The notes beneath the pieces are model-generated. The model searched no databases. It was not told the DNA's origin and saw only the letters and a list, made by a program, of their open reading frames with translations. DNA of 64,000 bases, from NCBI RefSeq assembly GCF_002307495.1, contig NZ_NTMR01000002.1:372001-436000 (forward strand), given 5' to 3'. The translations under genes and the position numbers were made by a program. Source of the DNA: Pseudomonas abyssi. GTDB taxonomy: Bacteria; Pseudomonadota; Gammaproteobacteria; Pseudomonadales; Pseudomonadaceae. This document shows, in pieces, positions 27,501 through 37,758 of the stretch; position 1 is the first letter of the stretch; each line of letters starts with the position of its first letter.

Positions 27501-28792
27501 GAGTCGCCTTGTGAGGAGTTGTTACGGTTGCCCGGCGCCGAGTCGCCCAGGGCAAAGAGTTCCTGTGCCAGCGCCAGCGCTTCCACCCGCCCCTGCGCCG
27601 TCATCTGCTTGAGCTGCACACTGGGGTCGTGCAGCAATTTATTGGTCAGCATGCGTGCCATTTCGGCCATCACCAGCGCCGGATCAGCGCCGCGCTGCAG
27701 CTTGGCCAGCGCCTTCTGCAGTTCCTGATCGCGGGCCTGCTCGGCCTTTTGCCGGTAGCTGCGCAGCACATCCACCGCCGCCAGCGCCCGCAGGCGCTGC
27801 ATGAAATCGCCAGTACCCAGTTCAATCAGACGCTCCGCAGCCTCGGCCGCGCCTTGACGCGAGCGCAGGTTTTCCTCAATCACCTCGTGCAGGTCATCGA
27901 CGGTATAGAGATAGACATCTGACAGGCTACCAACCTCCGGCTCGATATCCCGGGGTACGGCGATATCAACCATGAACATCGGCTTGTGCCGGCGCTGCTT
28001 GAGCGCACGCTCCACCGCGCCCTTGCCAAGGATCGGTAGCGGGCTGGCGGTGGAGCTGATGACCACATCACACTCGGCCAGAATGTCCGGGATCTGGGTC
28101 AACACGATGGCCTGACCGCCCAGCGGCTCGCTTAACAGCTCGGCGCGCTGCAAGGTGCGGTTGGCGACGATAATACGCCCCACGCCCTGCTCGAACAGGT
28201 GCCGTGCGACCAGCCCGATGGTCTCGCCCGCGCCGATCAGCAAGGCGGTACTGCGGCGCAGGTCGGCAAAGATCTGGCGTGCCAGGCTGACCGCAGCAAA
28301 GGCCACCGAGACCGGGTTTTCGCCAATCGCGGTGTCGGTACGCACCTGCTTGGCCATGCTGAAAGTGCTCTGAAACAGCCGATCCAGATAGGGTCCCAGC
28401 GTGCCGGCGGTACGCGCGGCCTGCCAGGCATCCTTCATCTGGCCGAGAATCTGCGGCTCACCCAGCACCAGCGAGTCGAGGCCGGCGGCGACACGCATCA
28501 TGTGATGCACCGCGCCCGCGTCCTGATGCAGGTAACTGGAACGGCGAATCTCATCTGCGGTCATACCATGAAAGCGGGCGACCCATTCCACCAGCCGCTC
28601 GGCGTCGAGCCGATCCTGAGCGCAATACAGCTCGGTGCGGTTACAGGTGGAGAGGATGGCCACTTCATCGGCGCCCGCTTCGGCGCGCAGGCGCTGCAGG
28701 GCATCGGGCAGCTGTTCGGGCGAGAAGGATACGCGCTCGCGCACCTCCACCCCTGCGGTCCGATGATTGATGCCCAGTGCAATAAAACCCAT
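27497..28792 (-). CDS. hemA: Glutamyl-tRNA reductase
   Basis: 431 residues from the ATG at 28792 ([20 protein letters not shown]). An in-frame start 45 bases earlier was not chosen because the family starts at this Met. The catalytic Cys is in [13 protein letters not shown]; the NADPH-binding domain has [16 protein letters not shown]. It makes glutamate-1-semialdehyde, the first committed step of tetrapyrrole synthesis. It diverges from the TPR lipoprotein and lolB, as in other gammaproteobacteria. Confidence 0.95.
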   Translation of the reverse strand: MGFIALGINHRTAGVEVRERVSFSPEQLPDALQRLRAEAGADEVAILSTCNRTELYCAQDRLDAERLVEWVARFHGMTADEIRRSSYLHQDAGAVHHMMRVAAGLDSLVLGEPQILGQMKDAWQAARTAGTLGPYLDRLFQSTFSMAKQVRTDTAIGENPVSVAFAAVSLARQIFADLRRSTALLIGAGETIGLVARHLFEQGVGRIIVANRTLQRAELLSEPLGGQAIVLTQIPDILAECDVVISSTASPLPILGKGAVERALKQRRHKPMFMVDIAVPRDIEPEVGSLSDVYLYTVDDLHEVIEENLRSRQGAAEAAERLIELGTGDFMQRLRALAAVDVLRSYRQKAEQARDQELQKALAKLQRGADPALVMAEMARMLTNKLLHDPSVQLKQMTAQGRVEALALAQELFALGDSAPGNRNNSSQGDS

Positions 28793-29031
28793 GATGCCTC
28801 GTATTGCGAGAACGGAGCTGCTGCCAAAAACGTGCAATTGTCCTATGTTAGTTCAAGCCAATCAATCGCCAGATGCCCAACAGCGCCTCCGGCCATGGCG
28901 ACAGAACGCCGCGCAGGCCGCTGGCAGCCGCTGGGTTTGCCCGCACGCCTGTGTCATGATGCCACCTGCTGTACCGCGCTTGCGCGCTCCACCAAGGCAG
29001 GCCAACCGTTTTGCATGAGACTTCCTATTCT

Positions 29032-30768
29032 ATGAAGGTGTTTTCCGCATCCACCCTGCCCGCCCTGCTCGCAGCCGGCCTTCTGCTCAGTGGCTGCAGC
29101 AGCCTGTCCCAGCCGGACGCGCCGGCCGCACCAGCAAAGCCGCCGGCCAGCAGTGAAACCGACAGCACAGCCGACACCCCGGTCACCTATGGTCGCTTTC
29201 AGCAGGACACGCTCTATGAGCTGTTGAGCGCCGAAATTGCCGGCCAGCGCAACCGCTTTGACCTGGCACTGGACAACTACCTGCGCCAGGCCCGCAGCAC
29301 GCGCGACGCCGGCATCAGCGAACGCGCCCTGCGTGTCGCCGAGTTTCTCGGCAATGAGCCGGCGGCCCTGGAAATGGCACGGTTGTGGGTAGAGGTCGCA
29401 CCGCAGGACCCGGAAGCCCTGCGCTCAGCCGCCATTCACCTGGCACGCACCGGTCGCCACGAGCAGGCCATGGATATGATGCAGCGCGCACTGGAGCTGC
29501 ATGGCGAAACCCATTTCGATTTTCTTGCCCTGGCCGCAGCCGACACCGATGCGACCACACGCAACGCCTTGCTCGACAGCCTCGAACGCATGAACGACCG
29601 CTTCCCGGACAACACCCAGCTGGTCTTTGCCCGCGCCCTGCTATTGCAACAGGCCAATCGCAACGCCGAAGCACTAGCCCTGCTGGAAGAGCACCCGCAT
29701 ACGGACGAGGCGCCGCCCGCCATCCTCCTGCACAGCCGTCTGGTGGCTGAACAGGATATCGAGGAAGCCACCGAGATTCTGTATCGCGGGCTGGAGAGCT
29801 TTCCGGATGACACCCGCCTGCGCCTGATGCTGGCACGCACCCTGGTCAGTGAAGGCAACTTTGCCGACGCCCGCACGCAGTACGCCAAGCTGGCCCGCGA
29901 CAACCCGGACGAACCGGACCTGCAGCTGTCGCTGGGGCTGATTGAGCTGGAACTGGGCCAGGCCAGCGACGCCGTCATTCATCTGCAGAACACCCTGCAG
30001 CTGGCACCGGGCAACAATACCGCCCGCTACCACCTGGGCAATGCCTACCTGGCCGCGGACCGCCCCGACGACGCCCTGCTGACCTGGCAGAGTATCGACA
30101 GCGGCACCGAACTACTCACCTCCCGCGTGCAGATGGCGCGCCTGTTGCTGGAGCAGGACCGCATCGCCGCCCTGCAGGCACAGTTGCAACAGGATCGTGA
30201 TCAGCACCCGCAACACGGCCTGGCATTGTTCCAGATCGAAATAGAAGCGCTGCTGCCGAACCACCCGGAGCTGGCCATCCAGCAGGCCAACACCGCCCTG
30301 CAGGCCTACCCGAACGACAGCAATCTGCTCTACAGCCGCGCCATGCTGCACGAGATGCTGGGCAACCCACGCGGCCTGGAAGAAGACCTGGGCAATATCA
30401 TCGCCCGCGAGCCGGACAACGCCATGGCGCTGAACGCGCTGGGTTATACCCTGGCCGATCGCAACGAGCGCCTGGACGAGGCGCTGGCCCTGATCAAACG
30501 CGCCGCCGCCCTGGATCCCAGCGACCCCGCCATTCAGGACAGTCTGGGCTGGGTCTGCTACCGCCTGGGTGATCTGGACCGCGCCGAAGCCCTACTGCGC
30601 GACGCCTACGCCGCCTACCCTGACCAGGAAGTCGCCGCCCACCTGGGCGAGGTGCTCTGGCGCCAGGGCAAGGAACGCGAAGCCCGCAAGATCTGGCGCG
30701 AGGCGCTGGAACACAGCCCCGACAGTCAGTTGATCCCCGCCACCCGCGACCGCCTGGAAGCCGAATAA
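29032..30768 (+). CDS. TPR-repeat lipoprotein
   Basis: 578 residues from ATG 29032. The signal peptide MKVFSASTLPALLAAGLLLSGC has lipobox LSGC (mature start at Cys22). About ten TPR-like helical repeats follow, for example TARYHLGNAYLAADRPDDALLTWQ and PAIQDSLGWVCYRLGDLDRAEALLRDAY. It corresponds to P. aeruginosa PA4667, located before lolB. It is probably an outer-membrane scaffold; the partner is unknown. An in-frame TTG at 29011 is a less likely start. Confidence 0.82.
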   Translation: MKVFSASTLPALLAAGLLLSGCSSLSQPDAPAAPAKPPASSETDSTADTPVTYGRFQQDTLYELLSAEIAGQRNRFDLALDNYLRQARSTRDAGISERALRVAEFLGNEPAALEMARLWVEVAPQDPEALRSAAIHLARTGRHEQAMDMMQRALELHGETHFDFLALAAADTDATTRNALLDSLERMNDRFPDNTQLVFARALLLQQANRNAEALALLEEHPHTDEAPPAILLHSRLVAEQDIEEATEILYRGLESFPDDTRLRLMLARTLVSEGNFADARTQYAKLARDNPDEPDLQLSLGLIELELGQASDAVIHLQNTLQLAPGNNTARYHLGNAYLAADRPDDALLTWQSIDSGTELLTSRVQMARLLLEQDRIAALQAQLQQDRDQHPQHGLALFQIEIEALLPNHPELAIQQANTALQAYPNDSNLLYSRAMLHEMLGNPRGLEEDLGNIIAREPDNAMALNALGYTLADRNERLDEALALIKRAAALDPSDPAIQDSLGWVCYRLGDLDRAEALLRDAYAAYPDQEVAAHLGEVLWRQGKEREARKIWREALEHSPDSQLIPATRDRLEAE

Positions 30769-30771
30769 GCC

Positions 30772-31389
30772 ATGCCCCTGTTGCACCGCATCCTGCTGGC
30801 CTGCCTGCTGCTGACCCTGACCGCCTGTAGCAGCCTGCATCAGCGCGAAACCCTCGAACTGGGCGGCGACGAAGCCGCCTGGAAAACCCATCGCAGCGCC
30901 GTCGAACCCATCGACAGCTGGATCTTGCAGGGCAAGCTGGGCATTCGCAGCCCCCAGGAATCCGGTAGCGGCACCCTGTTCTGGCTACAGCGCCAGCAGT
31001 ACTACGATATCCGCCTGTCCGGACCACTGGGCCGCGGCGCCACGCGCATCCAGGGTGACCGCCAGCAAACCACACTGGAGATCGCCGGGCGTGCCCCGGT
31101 GACCGCAGAATCCGCCGAGCAGCTGGTAGAAGACCAGATTGGCTGGCGTCTGCCAGTCGACCATCTGCTCTGGTGGGTCCGGGGCCTGCCGGCACCGGAT
31201 TCGCCCAGCCACCTGCAACTGGACAGCAACAGTCGCCTTGGCCGCCTCAGCCAAAGCGGCTGGACCGTAGAATACAGCCGCTACCAGCAGGTCGACGGTG
31301 TCGAACTGCCACAACGCCTGCAGATTTCCGGTCACGACCTGCTGCTGACCCTGGTCGTCACCGAATGGAAGCCCGGTCTCAGCGAATGA
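30772..31389 (+). CDS. lolB: Outer membrane lipoprotein receptor LolB
   Basis: 205 residues, with lipoprotein signal [19 protein letters not shown]. The mature domain shows the LolB pattern: [25 protein letters not shown] and [16 protein letters not shown]. LolB receives lipoproteins from LolA and inserts them in the outer membrane. Its TGA overlaps the ispE ATG. Confidence 0.93.
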   Translation: MPLLHRILLACLLLTLTACSSLHQRETLELGGDEAAWKTHRSAVEPIDSWILQGKLGIRSPQESGSGTLFWLQRQQYYDIRLSGPLGRGATRIQGDRQQTTLEIAGRAPVTAESAEQLVEDQIGWRLPVDHLLWWVRGLPAPDSPSHLQLDSNSRLGRLSQSGWTVEYSRYQQVDGVELPQRLQISGHDLLLTLVVTEWKPGLSE

Positions 31390-32237
31390 ACAGCACCACA
31401 CTCAGCCTGCCCGCCCCCGCCAAACTGAACCTGTTTTTGCACATCACCGGTCGCCGCGCCAACGGTTACCACGAACTGCAGACCCTGTTTCAGTTTCTCG
31501 ACTATGGCGACACCCTGCATTTCAATCGGCGCGACGATGACCAATTGCAGCTGCTGACCGATCTGCCCGGCGTCGATGCCGAAGACAACCTGATCATGCG
31601 TGCTGCGCGCCTGCTACGCGAAGCCAGCGGCAGCCAGCTGGGCGCCGACATACGCCTGGAGAAAGTGCTGCCGATGGGCGGCGGCATTGGCGGTGGCAGT
31701 TCCGACGCGGCGACCACTCTGCTCGGCCTCAACCAGCTATGGCAAACCGGCCTGTCGCTTGAGCAATTGGCCGAGCTCGGCATCCGCCTGGGCGCCGACG
31801 TGCCGGTGTTCGTGCACGGCAAGGCCGCCTGGGCCGAAGGCGTCGGCGAACAACTGACGCCAGTGGAGCTGGACGAACCCTGGTTTCTGGTCGTGGCGCC
31901 GGACTGCCACGTCAGTACCGCAGAAATTTTTTCCGACCAGAGGTTGACGCGCGATACATCGCCCATTACATTAGCGGCCTTCCGTGAGCACGGTGGTCGG
32001 AATGACTGCTTGCCGGTTGTCACAACGCGTTACCCTGAAATTCGTAACACGTTGATCTTGCTAAACAAATATTGTGAGGCTAAGATGACCGGGACTGGCA
32101 GTTGCTTGTTTGGGGCCTTCCCAAACGAATGCGAAGCTGATAAAGTTCGCGCCCGGTTGCCAGCCACACTGCGAAGTTTTGTAGCACGAGGTTGTAACGT
32201 TTCACCGTTACACCGAGCACTGCAAAAGCAAGCATGA
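31386..32237 (+). CDS. ispE: 4-diphosphocytidyl-2-C-methyl-D-erythritol kinase
   Basis: 283 residues from the ATG overlapping the lolB stop. GHMP kinase motifs: [26 protein letters not shown]-binding [18 protein letters not shown] and C-terminal [11 protein letters not shown]. It performs the fourth step of the MEP isoprenoid pathway. The position before tRNA-Gln and prs is conserved in pseudomonads. The 3' third is slightly more AT-rich than the rest. Confidence 0.95.
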   Translation: MNSTTLSLPAPAKLNLFLHITGRRANGYHELQTLFQFLDYGDTLHFNRRDDDQLQLLTDLPGVDAEDNLIMRAARLLREASGSQLGADIRLEKVLPMGGGIGGGSSDAATTLLGLNQLWQTGLSLEQLAELGIRLGADVPVFVHGKAAWAEGVGEQLTPVELDEPWFLVVAPDCHVSTAEIFSDQRLTRDTSPITLAAFREHGGRNDCLPVVTTRYPEIRNTLILLNKYCEAKMTGTGSCLFGAFPNECEADKVRARLPATLRSFVARGCNVSPLHRALQKQA

Positions 32238-32266
32238 CGGATGCAGCCGTGCATCCGGACAGATAC

Positions 32267-32341
32267 AGGGGCGTCGCCAAGCGGTAAGGCAGCAGGTTTT
32301 GATCCTGCCATGCGTTGGTTCGAATCCAGCCGCCCCTGCCA
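32267..32341 (+). tRNA. tRNA-Gln (anticodon TTG)
   Basis: 75 bases including an encoded CCA. The acceptor stem AGGGGCG / CGCCCCT, the anticodon stem GCAGG / CCTGC with loop TTTTGAT (anticodon TTG), and the T-arm with GGTTCGAATCC are all visible. It lies between ispE and prs, as in P. aeruginosa. Confidence 0.96.
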
Positions 32342-32461
32342 TTTTTCTCTCCGGCAGCAATCACGTACAGAACAGATTCATGTCTGACTGGTTGAGGCCT
32401 CCCGGCATTCCCGCAGACCTGAATCTTCCGCCAAGACCGCTACCCAAAAAGGTAATGCTGC

Positions 32462-33403
32462 GTGTCCAAGATGATGGTTTTCACGGGGAACGCCAACCCC
32501 GATCTGGCACGGCGCGTCGTGCGTCAACTGCACATTCCGCTCGGCGACGCTACCGTCGGTCGTTTCAGCGACGGTGAAGTCAACGTCGAGCTGAACGAAA
32601 ATGTACGCGGCAAGGACGTCTTCATTCTTCAGCCCACCTGCGCGCCAACCAACGACAACCTGATGGAACTGGTCGTCATGGCTGATGCCCTGCGTCGCTC
32701 TTCTGCGTCGCGCGTCACGGCGGTGGTCCCCTACTTCGGCTATGCCCGTCAGGATCGTCGCCCGCGCTCGGCCCGTGTTGCCATCAGCGCCAAGGTCGTC
32801 GCCGACATGCTCGACACCGTTGGTGTTGACCGCCTGCTCACCGTTGACCTGCACGCTGACCAGATCCAGGGCTTCTTCGATATCCCGGTCGACAACATCT
32901 ACGGCTCGCCCGTCCTGATCGACGATATTCAGGACCAGCGTTTTGAAAACCTGATGATTGTGTCGCCGGACATCGGTGGTGTCGTTCGCGCCCGTGCCGT
33001 TGCCAAGAGCCTCGGCGTTGACCTGGCGATTATCGACAAGCGTCGCCCCAAGGCCAACCAGTCTGAAGTGATGCACATCATCGGTGATGTCGAAGGGCGC
33101 ACCTGTGTCCTGGTCGACGACATGGTCGATACCGCCGGCACCCTGTGCCACGCGGCCAAGGCCCTGAAAGACCATGGTGCTGCGCAGGTCTATGCCTACT
33201 GCACACACCCGATCCTGTCGGGCAAGGCCATCGAAAATATTACCGGCTCGGTGCTGGATGAGCTGGTGGTGACCAACACCATCCCGCTGACCCCGGCCGC
33301 CGAAGCCTGCGAGCGCATCCGCCAGCTGGACATGGCCCCGATTGTGGCCGAAGCCATGCGCCGCATTAGCAACGAAGAATCCATCAGCGCCATGTTCCGT
33401 TAA
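32462..33403 (+). CDS. prs: Ribose-phosphate pyrophosphokinase
   Basis: 313 residues starting at GTG (protein [18 protein letters not shown], the start seen in other pseudomonads). The PRPP-binding loop [14 protein letters not shown] and the catalytic flexible loop region ([23 protein letters not shown]) are intact. It makes PRPP from ribose-5-phosphate and ATP, the substrate of hpt and upp in this window. Upstream is 120 bp after tRNA-Gln. Confidence 0.96.
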   Translation: MSKMMVFTGNANPDLARRVVRQLHIPLGDATVGRFSDGEVNVELNENVRGKDVFILQPTCAPTNDNLMELVVMADALRRSSASRVTAVVPYFGYARQDRRPRSARVAISAKVVADMLDTVGVDRLLTVDLHADQIQGFFDIPVDNIYGSPVLIDDIQDQRFENLMIVSPDIGGVVRARAVAKSLGVDLAIIDKRRPKANQSEVMHIIGDVEGRTCVLVDDMVDTAGTLCHAAKALKDHGAAQVYAYCTHPILSGKAIENITGSVLDELVVTNTIPLTPAAEACERIRQLDMAPIVAEAMRRISNEESISAMFR

Positions 33404-33495
33404 GGAACCGGCGCTGGTTTACGCCCAACAAGGGCACAACCCTTCGCCCGATGCACTGGTCGCAAGTGCCCGGGTGAATTAGCAAGGAGACTACA

Positions 33496-34128
33496 ATGGT
33501 CGACTTCTCTCTGAATGCGAAAGCGCGTAACGACCTGGGGAAAGGTGCGAGCCGCCGCCTGCGTCGTAACGCTGATCTGGTTCCGGCAATCGTTTACGGC
33601 GGCGACAAGGCCCCGCAAAACATCGCGCTGGAAGCTCGCGAACTGAAAAAAGCACTGGAAAACGAAGCTTTCTACTCCCACGTCATCAAGCTGTCCATCG
33701 ACGGCAAGAAAGAAGACGTGCTGCTGAAAGCCCTGCAACGTCACCCGGCCAAGCCGCTGATCATGCACGCTGACTTCCTGCGCGTTGTTGCTGGCCACGA
33801 AGTCACCGTCCACGTTCCGCTGCACTTCATCAACGAAGACAGCTGCGTTGGCGTCAAGAAGAGCGGTGGCGTGATCTCCCACACCATGACCGAAGTTGAA
33901 GTGAACTGCCTGCCGAAAGACCTGCCGGAGTTCATCGAAGTCGACATGGCTGGCGTTGATCTGAACCAGATCGTTCACCTGTCTGATCTGAAACTGCCGA
34001 AAGGCGTTAGCATCCCGTTCCTGGCTCAGGGTCCTGACCACGATCTGCCGGTTGCCAACGTTCACGCTGCTCGCGTTGCCGCTGCTGACGACGCGCCGGC
34101 TGCCGAAGGCGAGGAGTCCGCGGAGTAA
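33496..34128 (+). CDS. rplY: 50S ribosomal protein L25/Ctc
   Basis: 210 residues with a strong AAGGAG ribosome site. It begins [24 protein letters not shown], the long Ctc form (L25 domain plus C-terminal TL5-like domain), ending in an acidic tail EGEESAE. It binds 5S rRNA. Codon use is strongly biased as for highly expressed genes. It is followed by pth, as in many bacteria. Confidence 0.95.
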   Translation: MVDFSLNAKARNDLGKGASRRLRRNADLVPAIVYGGDKAPQNIALEARELKKALENEAFYSHVIKLSIDGKKEDVLLKALQRHPAKPLIMHADFLRVVAGHEVTVHVPLHFINEDSCVGVKKSGGVISHTMTEVEVNCLPKDLPEFIEVDMAGVDLNQIVHLSDLKLPKGVSIPFLAQGPDHDLPVANVHAARVAAADDAPAAEGEESAE

Positions 34129-34162
34129 TCTCCCGTACGACTTCTGAAGAGGGGCGCCCGTT

Positions 34163-34750
34163 GTGACGCAGGGAATCAAGTTGATTGCAGGATTGGGAAA
34201 CCCCGGTCCGGAATACGAACTGACCCGCCACAACGCTGGCGCCCTTTTTGTTGAGCGCCTGGCCGCACGGCACAACGCCAGTCTGCGACCAGAGAGCAAG
34301 TTTTTTGGCCTGACTGCACGCATCAGCGTCGCCGGTCAGGATGTTCGCCTGATTATCCCCACCACCTACATGAACCGCAGCGGGCAGGCTGTCGCCGCGC
34401 TAGCGAGTTTCTATCGCATTGCACCGGAAGAAATCCTGATTGCCCACGACGAGCTGGATTTGCCGCCGGGCGTGGTCAAGTGCAAGAAAGGTGGCGGGCA
34501 CGGCGGGCACAACGGTTTGCGCGACATCATCGCCAAACTGGGCAACAACAACGCATTTCACCGCCTGCGTCTGGGTATCGGCCATCCCGGCCACAGTTCG
34601 CAGGTGACCGGCTTTGTGTTGGGGCGAGCGCCCCGCTCCGAGCAGGACGCACTGGATGCCTGCATCGACGAAGCCATTGGCGAACTGCCCGGCATGGTCG
34701 AAGGCAACTGGACCGCAGTCATGCAACGCCTGCACAGCTTCAAGGCCTGA
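34163..34750 (+). CDS. pth: Peptidyl-tRNA hydrolase
   Basis: 195 residues starting at GTG, with a purine-rich site (GAAGAGGGG) upstream. Catalytic His and the surrounding motifs: [49 protein letters not shown]. It recycles peptidyl-tRNAs dropped from ribosomes. Located between rplY (34 bp) and ychF (37 bp). Confidence 0.95.
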   Translation: MTQGIKLIAGLGNPGPEYELTRHNAGALFVERLAARHNASLRPESKFFGLTARISVAGQDVRLIIPTTYMNRSGQAVAALASFYRIAPEEILIAHDELDLPPGVVKCKKGGGHGGHNGLRDIIAKLGNNNAFHRLRLGIGHPGHSSQVTGFVLGRAPRSEQDALDACIDEAIGELPGMVEGNWTAVMQRLHSFKA

Positions 34751-34787
34751 ATCTCATTACGCCGAACCAACGGCAGAGGACAACACC

Positions 34788-35888
34788 ATGGGTTTTAACT
34801 GCGGCATCGTCGGCCTGCCCAACGTCGGCAAATCCACTCTGTTCAATGCCCTGACCAAGGCCGGCATTGGCGCCGAGAACTTCCCCTTCTGCACCATCGA
34901 ACCGAACAGCGGCGTGGTCCCCATGCCCGATGCCCGCCTGGACGCCCTGGCCGCCATCGTCAAACCCGAGCGCGTAATCCCCACCAGCATGGAGTTCGTC
35001 GACATCGCCGGCCTGGTAGAAGGCGCATCCAAGGGTGAAGGTCTAGGCAACAAGTTCCTGGCCAACATTCGCGAAACCGACGCCATCGCCCACGTCGTGC
35101 GCTGCTTTGAAGACGAGAACGTCATTCACGTATCCAACAGCGTCAACCCGCGCCGCGACATCGAAACCATTGATCTCGAGCTGATCTTTGCCGACCTGGA
35201 AAGCTGTGAAAAACAACTGCAGCGCGTTGCCCGCAACGCCAAGGGTGGCGACAAGGAATCGATCGCACAAAAAGCCCTGCTGGAACAACTGATCCCGCAC
35301 TTTGAAGACGGCAAGCCCGCCCGCTCCCTGCTGAAGGACCTCAGCCCGGAGGAACGCCAGCTGGCCAAGGGCTTCCACCTGCTGACCAACAAGCCGGTAA
35401 TGTACATCGCCAACGTCTCTGAAGAAGGCTTTGAGGATAACCCGCACCTGGACGTGGTGCGCGAGATCGCCGCCGAAGAAGGTGCCGTAGTCGTACCGGT
35501 CTGCAACAAGATCGAAGCGGAAATCGCCGAACTGGATGACGACGAGGAAAAGCAGATGTTCCTCGAAACCATGGGCATGGAAGAACCCGGCCTTAACCGC
35601 GTGATCCGCGCCGGTTACGAGCTGCTGGGCCTGCAGACCTACTTCACCGCTGGTGTAAAGGAAGTCCGTGCCTGGACCGTGAAGATCGGCGCCACCGCAC
35701 CGCAAGCGGCTGCCGTGATTCACACCGACTTTGAGAAAGGCTTCATCCGCGCCGAAGTGGTCGCCTATAACGACTTCATCCAGTACAACGGCGAAAGCGG
35801 TGCCAAGGAAGCCGGCAAATGGCGTCTGGAAGGTAAGGAATACATCGTCAAAGATGGCGACGTGATGCACTTCCGCTTCAACGTCTGA
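34788..35888 (+). CDS. ychF: Redox-regulated ATPase YchF
   Basis: 366 residues from ATG 34788 ([24 protein letters not shown]). P-loop GLPNVGKS, switch regions and the C-terminal TGS domain ([19 protein letters not shown]) are present. YchF/OLA1 is an ATPase of the Obg class that binds ribosomes and affects oxidative-stress response. The frame is open further upstream through pth but lacks a start signal there. Confidence 0.95.
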   Translation: MGFNCGIVGLPNVGKSTLFNALTKAGIGAENFPFCTIEPNSGVVPMPDARLDALAAIVKPERVIPTSMEFVDIAGLVEGASKGEGLGNKFLANIRETDAIAHVVRCFEDENVIHVSNSVNPRRDIETIDLELIFADLESCEKQLQRVARNAKGGDKESIAQKALLEQLIPHFEDGKPARSLLKDLSPEERQLAKGFHLLTNKPVMYIANVSEEGFEDNPHLDVVREIAAEEGAVVVPVCNKIEAEIAELDDDEEKQMFLETMGMEEPGLNRVIRAGYELLGLQTYFTAGVKEVRAWTVKIGATAPQAAAVIHTDFEKGFIRAEVVAYNDFIQYNGESGAKEAGKWRLEGKEYIVKDGDVMHFRFNV

Positions 35889-35907
35889 CGGTCTTGTCTG
35901 ATCTCGG

Positions 35908-35939
35908 GGGCGTTCAGCAGGCTAGCCTGTTGAACGCCC
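35908..35939. terminator. Strong hairpin after ychF
   Basis: GGGCGTTCAGCAGG-CTAG-CCTGTTGAACGCCC is a 14-bp stem with one G-T pair, 20 bp after the ychF stop. No T-run follows, so it is either a weak terminator or an RNA 3'-end stabiliser. The rest of the gap to 36101 holds a GCCATGA-TG-TCATGGC dyad (35997-36012) and nothing else I recognise. Confidence 0.55.
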
Positions 35940-36101
35940 TTGCTGCGCTTGTAGCGCGCCCAAAAACGCATTGATCGAGTGGCGCAATGCCCACTTGCCA
36001 TGATGTCATGGCTACTCCTGCCAGCATTCTCTACGCTGACCTGTCAGCGCTCACCCCTGTGTTTCGCGAAGCGAATCACACCGCAGCAACACGGCCACCT
36101 C

Positions 36102-36368
36102 CTACAAGTCGGCCATATCAAGATGGTTCAAGTTGAGAATCCCATGCTGAACGGCAAACAGCGTCGCCATCGTGCGGTTTCTGATGCCGAGCTTTCGGTA
36201 AATTTCTTTCACGTAACCATCAACGGTATACATGCTGATGGACAGGATGTGCGCGATCATCTTGTTGCTCTTACCCATGGCAAGGGCTTGCAGCACTTGC
36301 CGCTCACGTGGCGTCAGCGGCAGCTGGCTTGAGTGGGAGAGTCCACTAGCGAGGTTATCCAGGGGCAT
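36102..36368 (-). CDS. Stand-alone LuxR/GerE-type HTH protein
   Basis: 88 residues from the ATG at 36368; the frame can be extended to a TTG at 36431. Almost the entire protein is a GerE helix-turn-helix domain: LTPRERQVLQALAMGKSNKMIAHILSISMYTVDGYVKEIYRKLGIRNRTMATLFAVQHGI. There is no receiver or autoinducer domain. It could be a small regulator or the remainder of a truncated larger one. The neighbour on the same strand is a LysR gene, 86 bp away. Target unknown. Confidence 0.7.
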   Translation of the reverse strand: MPLDNLASGLSHSSQLPLTPRERQVLQALAMGKSNKMIAHILSISMYTVDGYVKEIYRKLGIRNRTMATLFAVQHGILNLNHLDMADL

Positions 36369-36454
36369 GTTGGCTATCACTTTTCCGTTGCGATTGCCGC
36401 CTATCTTCCCCAGTGAACACGGGGGTGACAAATGAATAATTCAGCGCCTTCGGA

Positions 36455-37363
36455 TTAGATATTCTTATCCGACCATTCTTTGGCGATCACGCCGACCACC
36501 CAATCATGAAACGCCCGGATGACGTCATCATCCTTTTTGCTGTTGCTATAGGCCAAAAAGCACTCACCGTGCTGGGTCACTTTTTCTGCCAGTGGCAACA
36601 CCAAATCATCGTCACTACGCATAAATTGATAGGACGTTGGCAGGTAGCCCATGACAACGCCTACATTGCTCTTCACCGCCTCGATACTGGCTTGCACCGT
36701 ACTGACCACCAACTCATTCGCAATCTCTGGCAGCAACCCCCACTGCGTTTGCCAGCGGGGCCACTGGTAGGTATCGCTGGCAATCTTGATGATCCGGCAG
36801 CCGCTAAAATCGCCCGCACTCAACCCCGGATGCTCGGCGAGGTAGCTGCGCGTGCAGATCGGCGTGAGTGAGATCTCCACCAAGGGGTGGTAGGTCAGCT
36901 CCGGCTCATTTCCACATTCATGACGGATGGCCACCGTCGCCTCCGAGCGCTCCAGATCGATTCTGGCTATATCTGAATCAATCTGAATGTTCAGGTCCGG
37001 AAACCTGGCCTGAAACTCGTGAATATTAGGAAACAGCAACAAACTGGCGATATTGGGCAGCGTATTGATCACAAAATGCCGCTTTTTCCGTTCCTTGCGC
37101 ACGGCCAACGTAGCGCTGTCAATCAGGTCCAAGCCGCGCTTTACATGCAGGTAATAGCGCTTGCCTTCGGAGGTCAGAGATATTTTCCGGTTCTCGCGCT
37201 TGAACAGCGCGACGCCGAGGCTTTCTTCCAGCGCCTTGATCTGATGACTGACGGCTGGCGGGGACACAAACAGCTCGTCCGCCGCGTCCTTGAAACTTAA
37301 TCGGCGCGCAGCCACTTCAAAAACACGAATCAAATTCAGTGAAGGCAAATGCGGGGTGGGCAT
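36455..37363 (-). CDS. LysR family transcriptional regulator (GcvA-like)
   Basis: 302 residues. The N-terminal winged HTH reads SLNLIRVFEVAARRLSFKDAADELFVSPPAVSHQIKALEESLG; the effector domain follows from about residue 90. The HTH resembles GcvA-type regulators rather than MetR. It is divergent from mesX-mesD across 395 bp, so it is the natural candidate for their control. The effector is unknown. Sequence is more AT-rich than the neighbouring core genes. Confidence 0.85.
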   Translation of the reverse strand: MPTPHLPSLNLIRVFEVAARRLSFKDAADELFVSPPAVSHQIKALEESLGVALFKRENRKISLTSEGKRYYLHVKRGLDLIDSATLAVRKERKKRHFVINTLPNIASLLLFPNIHEFQARFPDLNIQIDSDIARIDLERSEATVAIRHECGNEPELTYHPLVEISLTPICTRSYLAEHPGLSAGDFSGCRIIKIASDTYQWPRWQTQWGLLPEIANELVVSTVQASIEAVKSNVGVVMGYLPTSYQFMRSDDDLVLPLAEKVTQHGECFLAYSNSKKDDDVIRAFHDWVVGVIAKEWSDKNI

Positions 37364-37758
37364 AGCGTGGCTGCTCAGCTGTACAGAGGTTAATCAATAC
37401 GAGGAAATGAGGCTGCAACAAGAGTATCGCACGGTTGCACAGTATTTCATCGATTCCGCTCCGGTGCCTGCCCGATGCGCGCCGTCTGGATCGGCTGGCG
37501 ATGGCCCGACAGCGGTACCCCCCCGTATGCAGCCCTCCTGAATCACTGCCGAGTCCCATCAGCACCCGTTTGGCAGCACATGAAAATGACTAATGCCGGA
37601 TTGAAATAAGTTCATTTTTACTCATTCAGCGCAACCCATAGAATGCCTGCCATCAACCAGGCGCGCAGCGACCAGCGGCGCCGGAGCACGCATTGCGCCC
37701 CCTGAACAGCTACCGATGACGTTCAGGTTTACTTCGGATATCAGGACTGCAGACGATC
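37364..37758. promoter_or_regulatory. Divergent regulatory region between the LysR gene and mesX, with a MetR-type box
   Basis: 395 bp without a supported gene. TGAA-ATAAG-TTCA at 37602-37614 is an exact match to the MetR/LysR-type half-site pattern TGAA-N5-TTCA, and it sits in an AT-rich stretch (about 37575-37625) unlike its GC-rich surroundings. It lies 145 bp before mesX, leaving room for a promoter and leader. No clear terminator or riboswitch fold was seen. Confidence 0.5.

Noticed and set aside
26409-27728. 439-codon plus-strand frame opposite prfA
   Set aside because: Antisense to a full-length release factor with an intact GGQ motif; no ribosome site or family resemblance.
37379-37387. 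TGTACA next to the LysR start as another light-regulator site
   Set aside because: It is a single isolated copy without the 20-bp partner or a 19-bp spaced promoter, so chance occurrence is likely.
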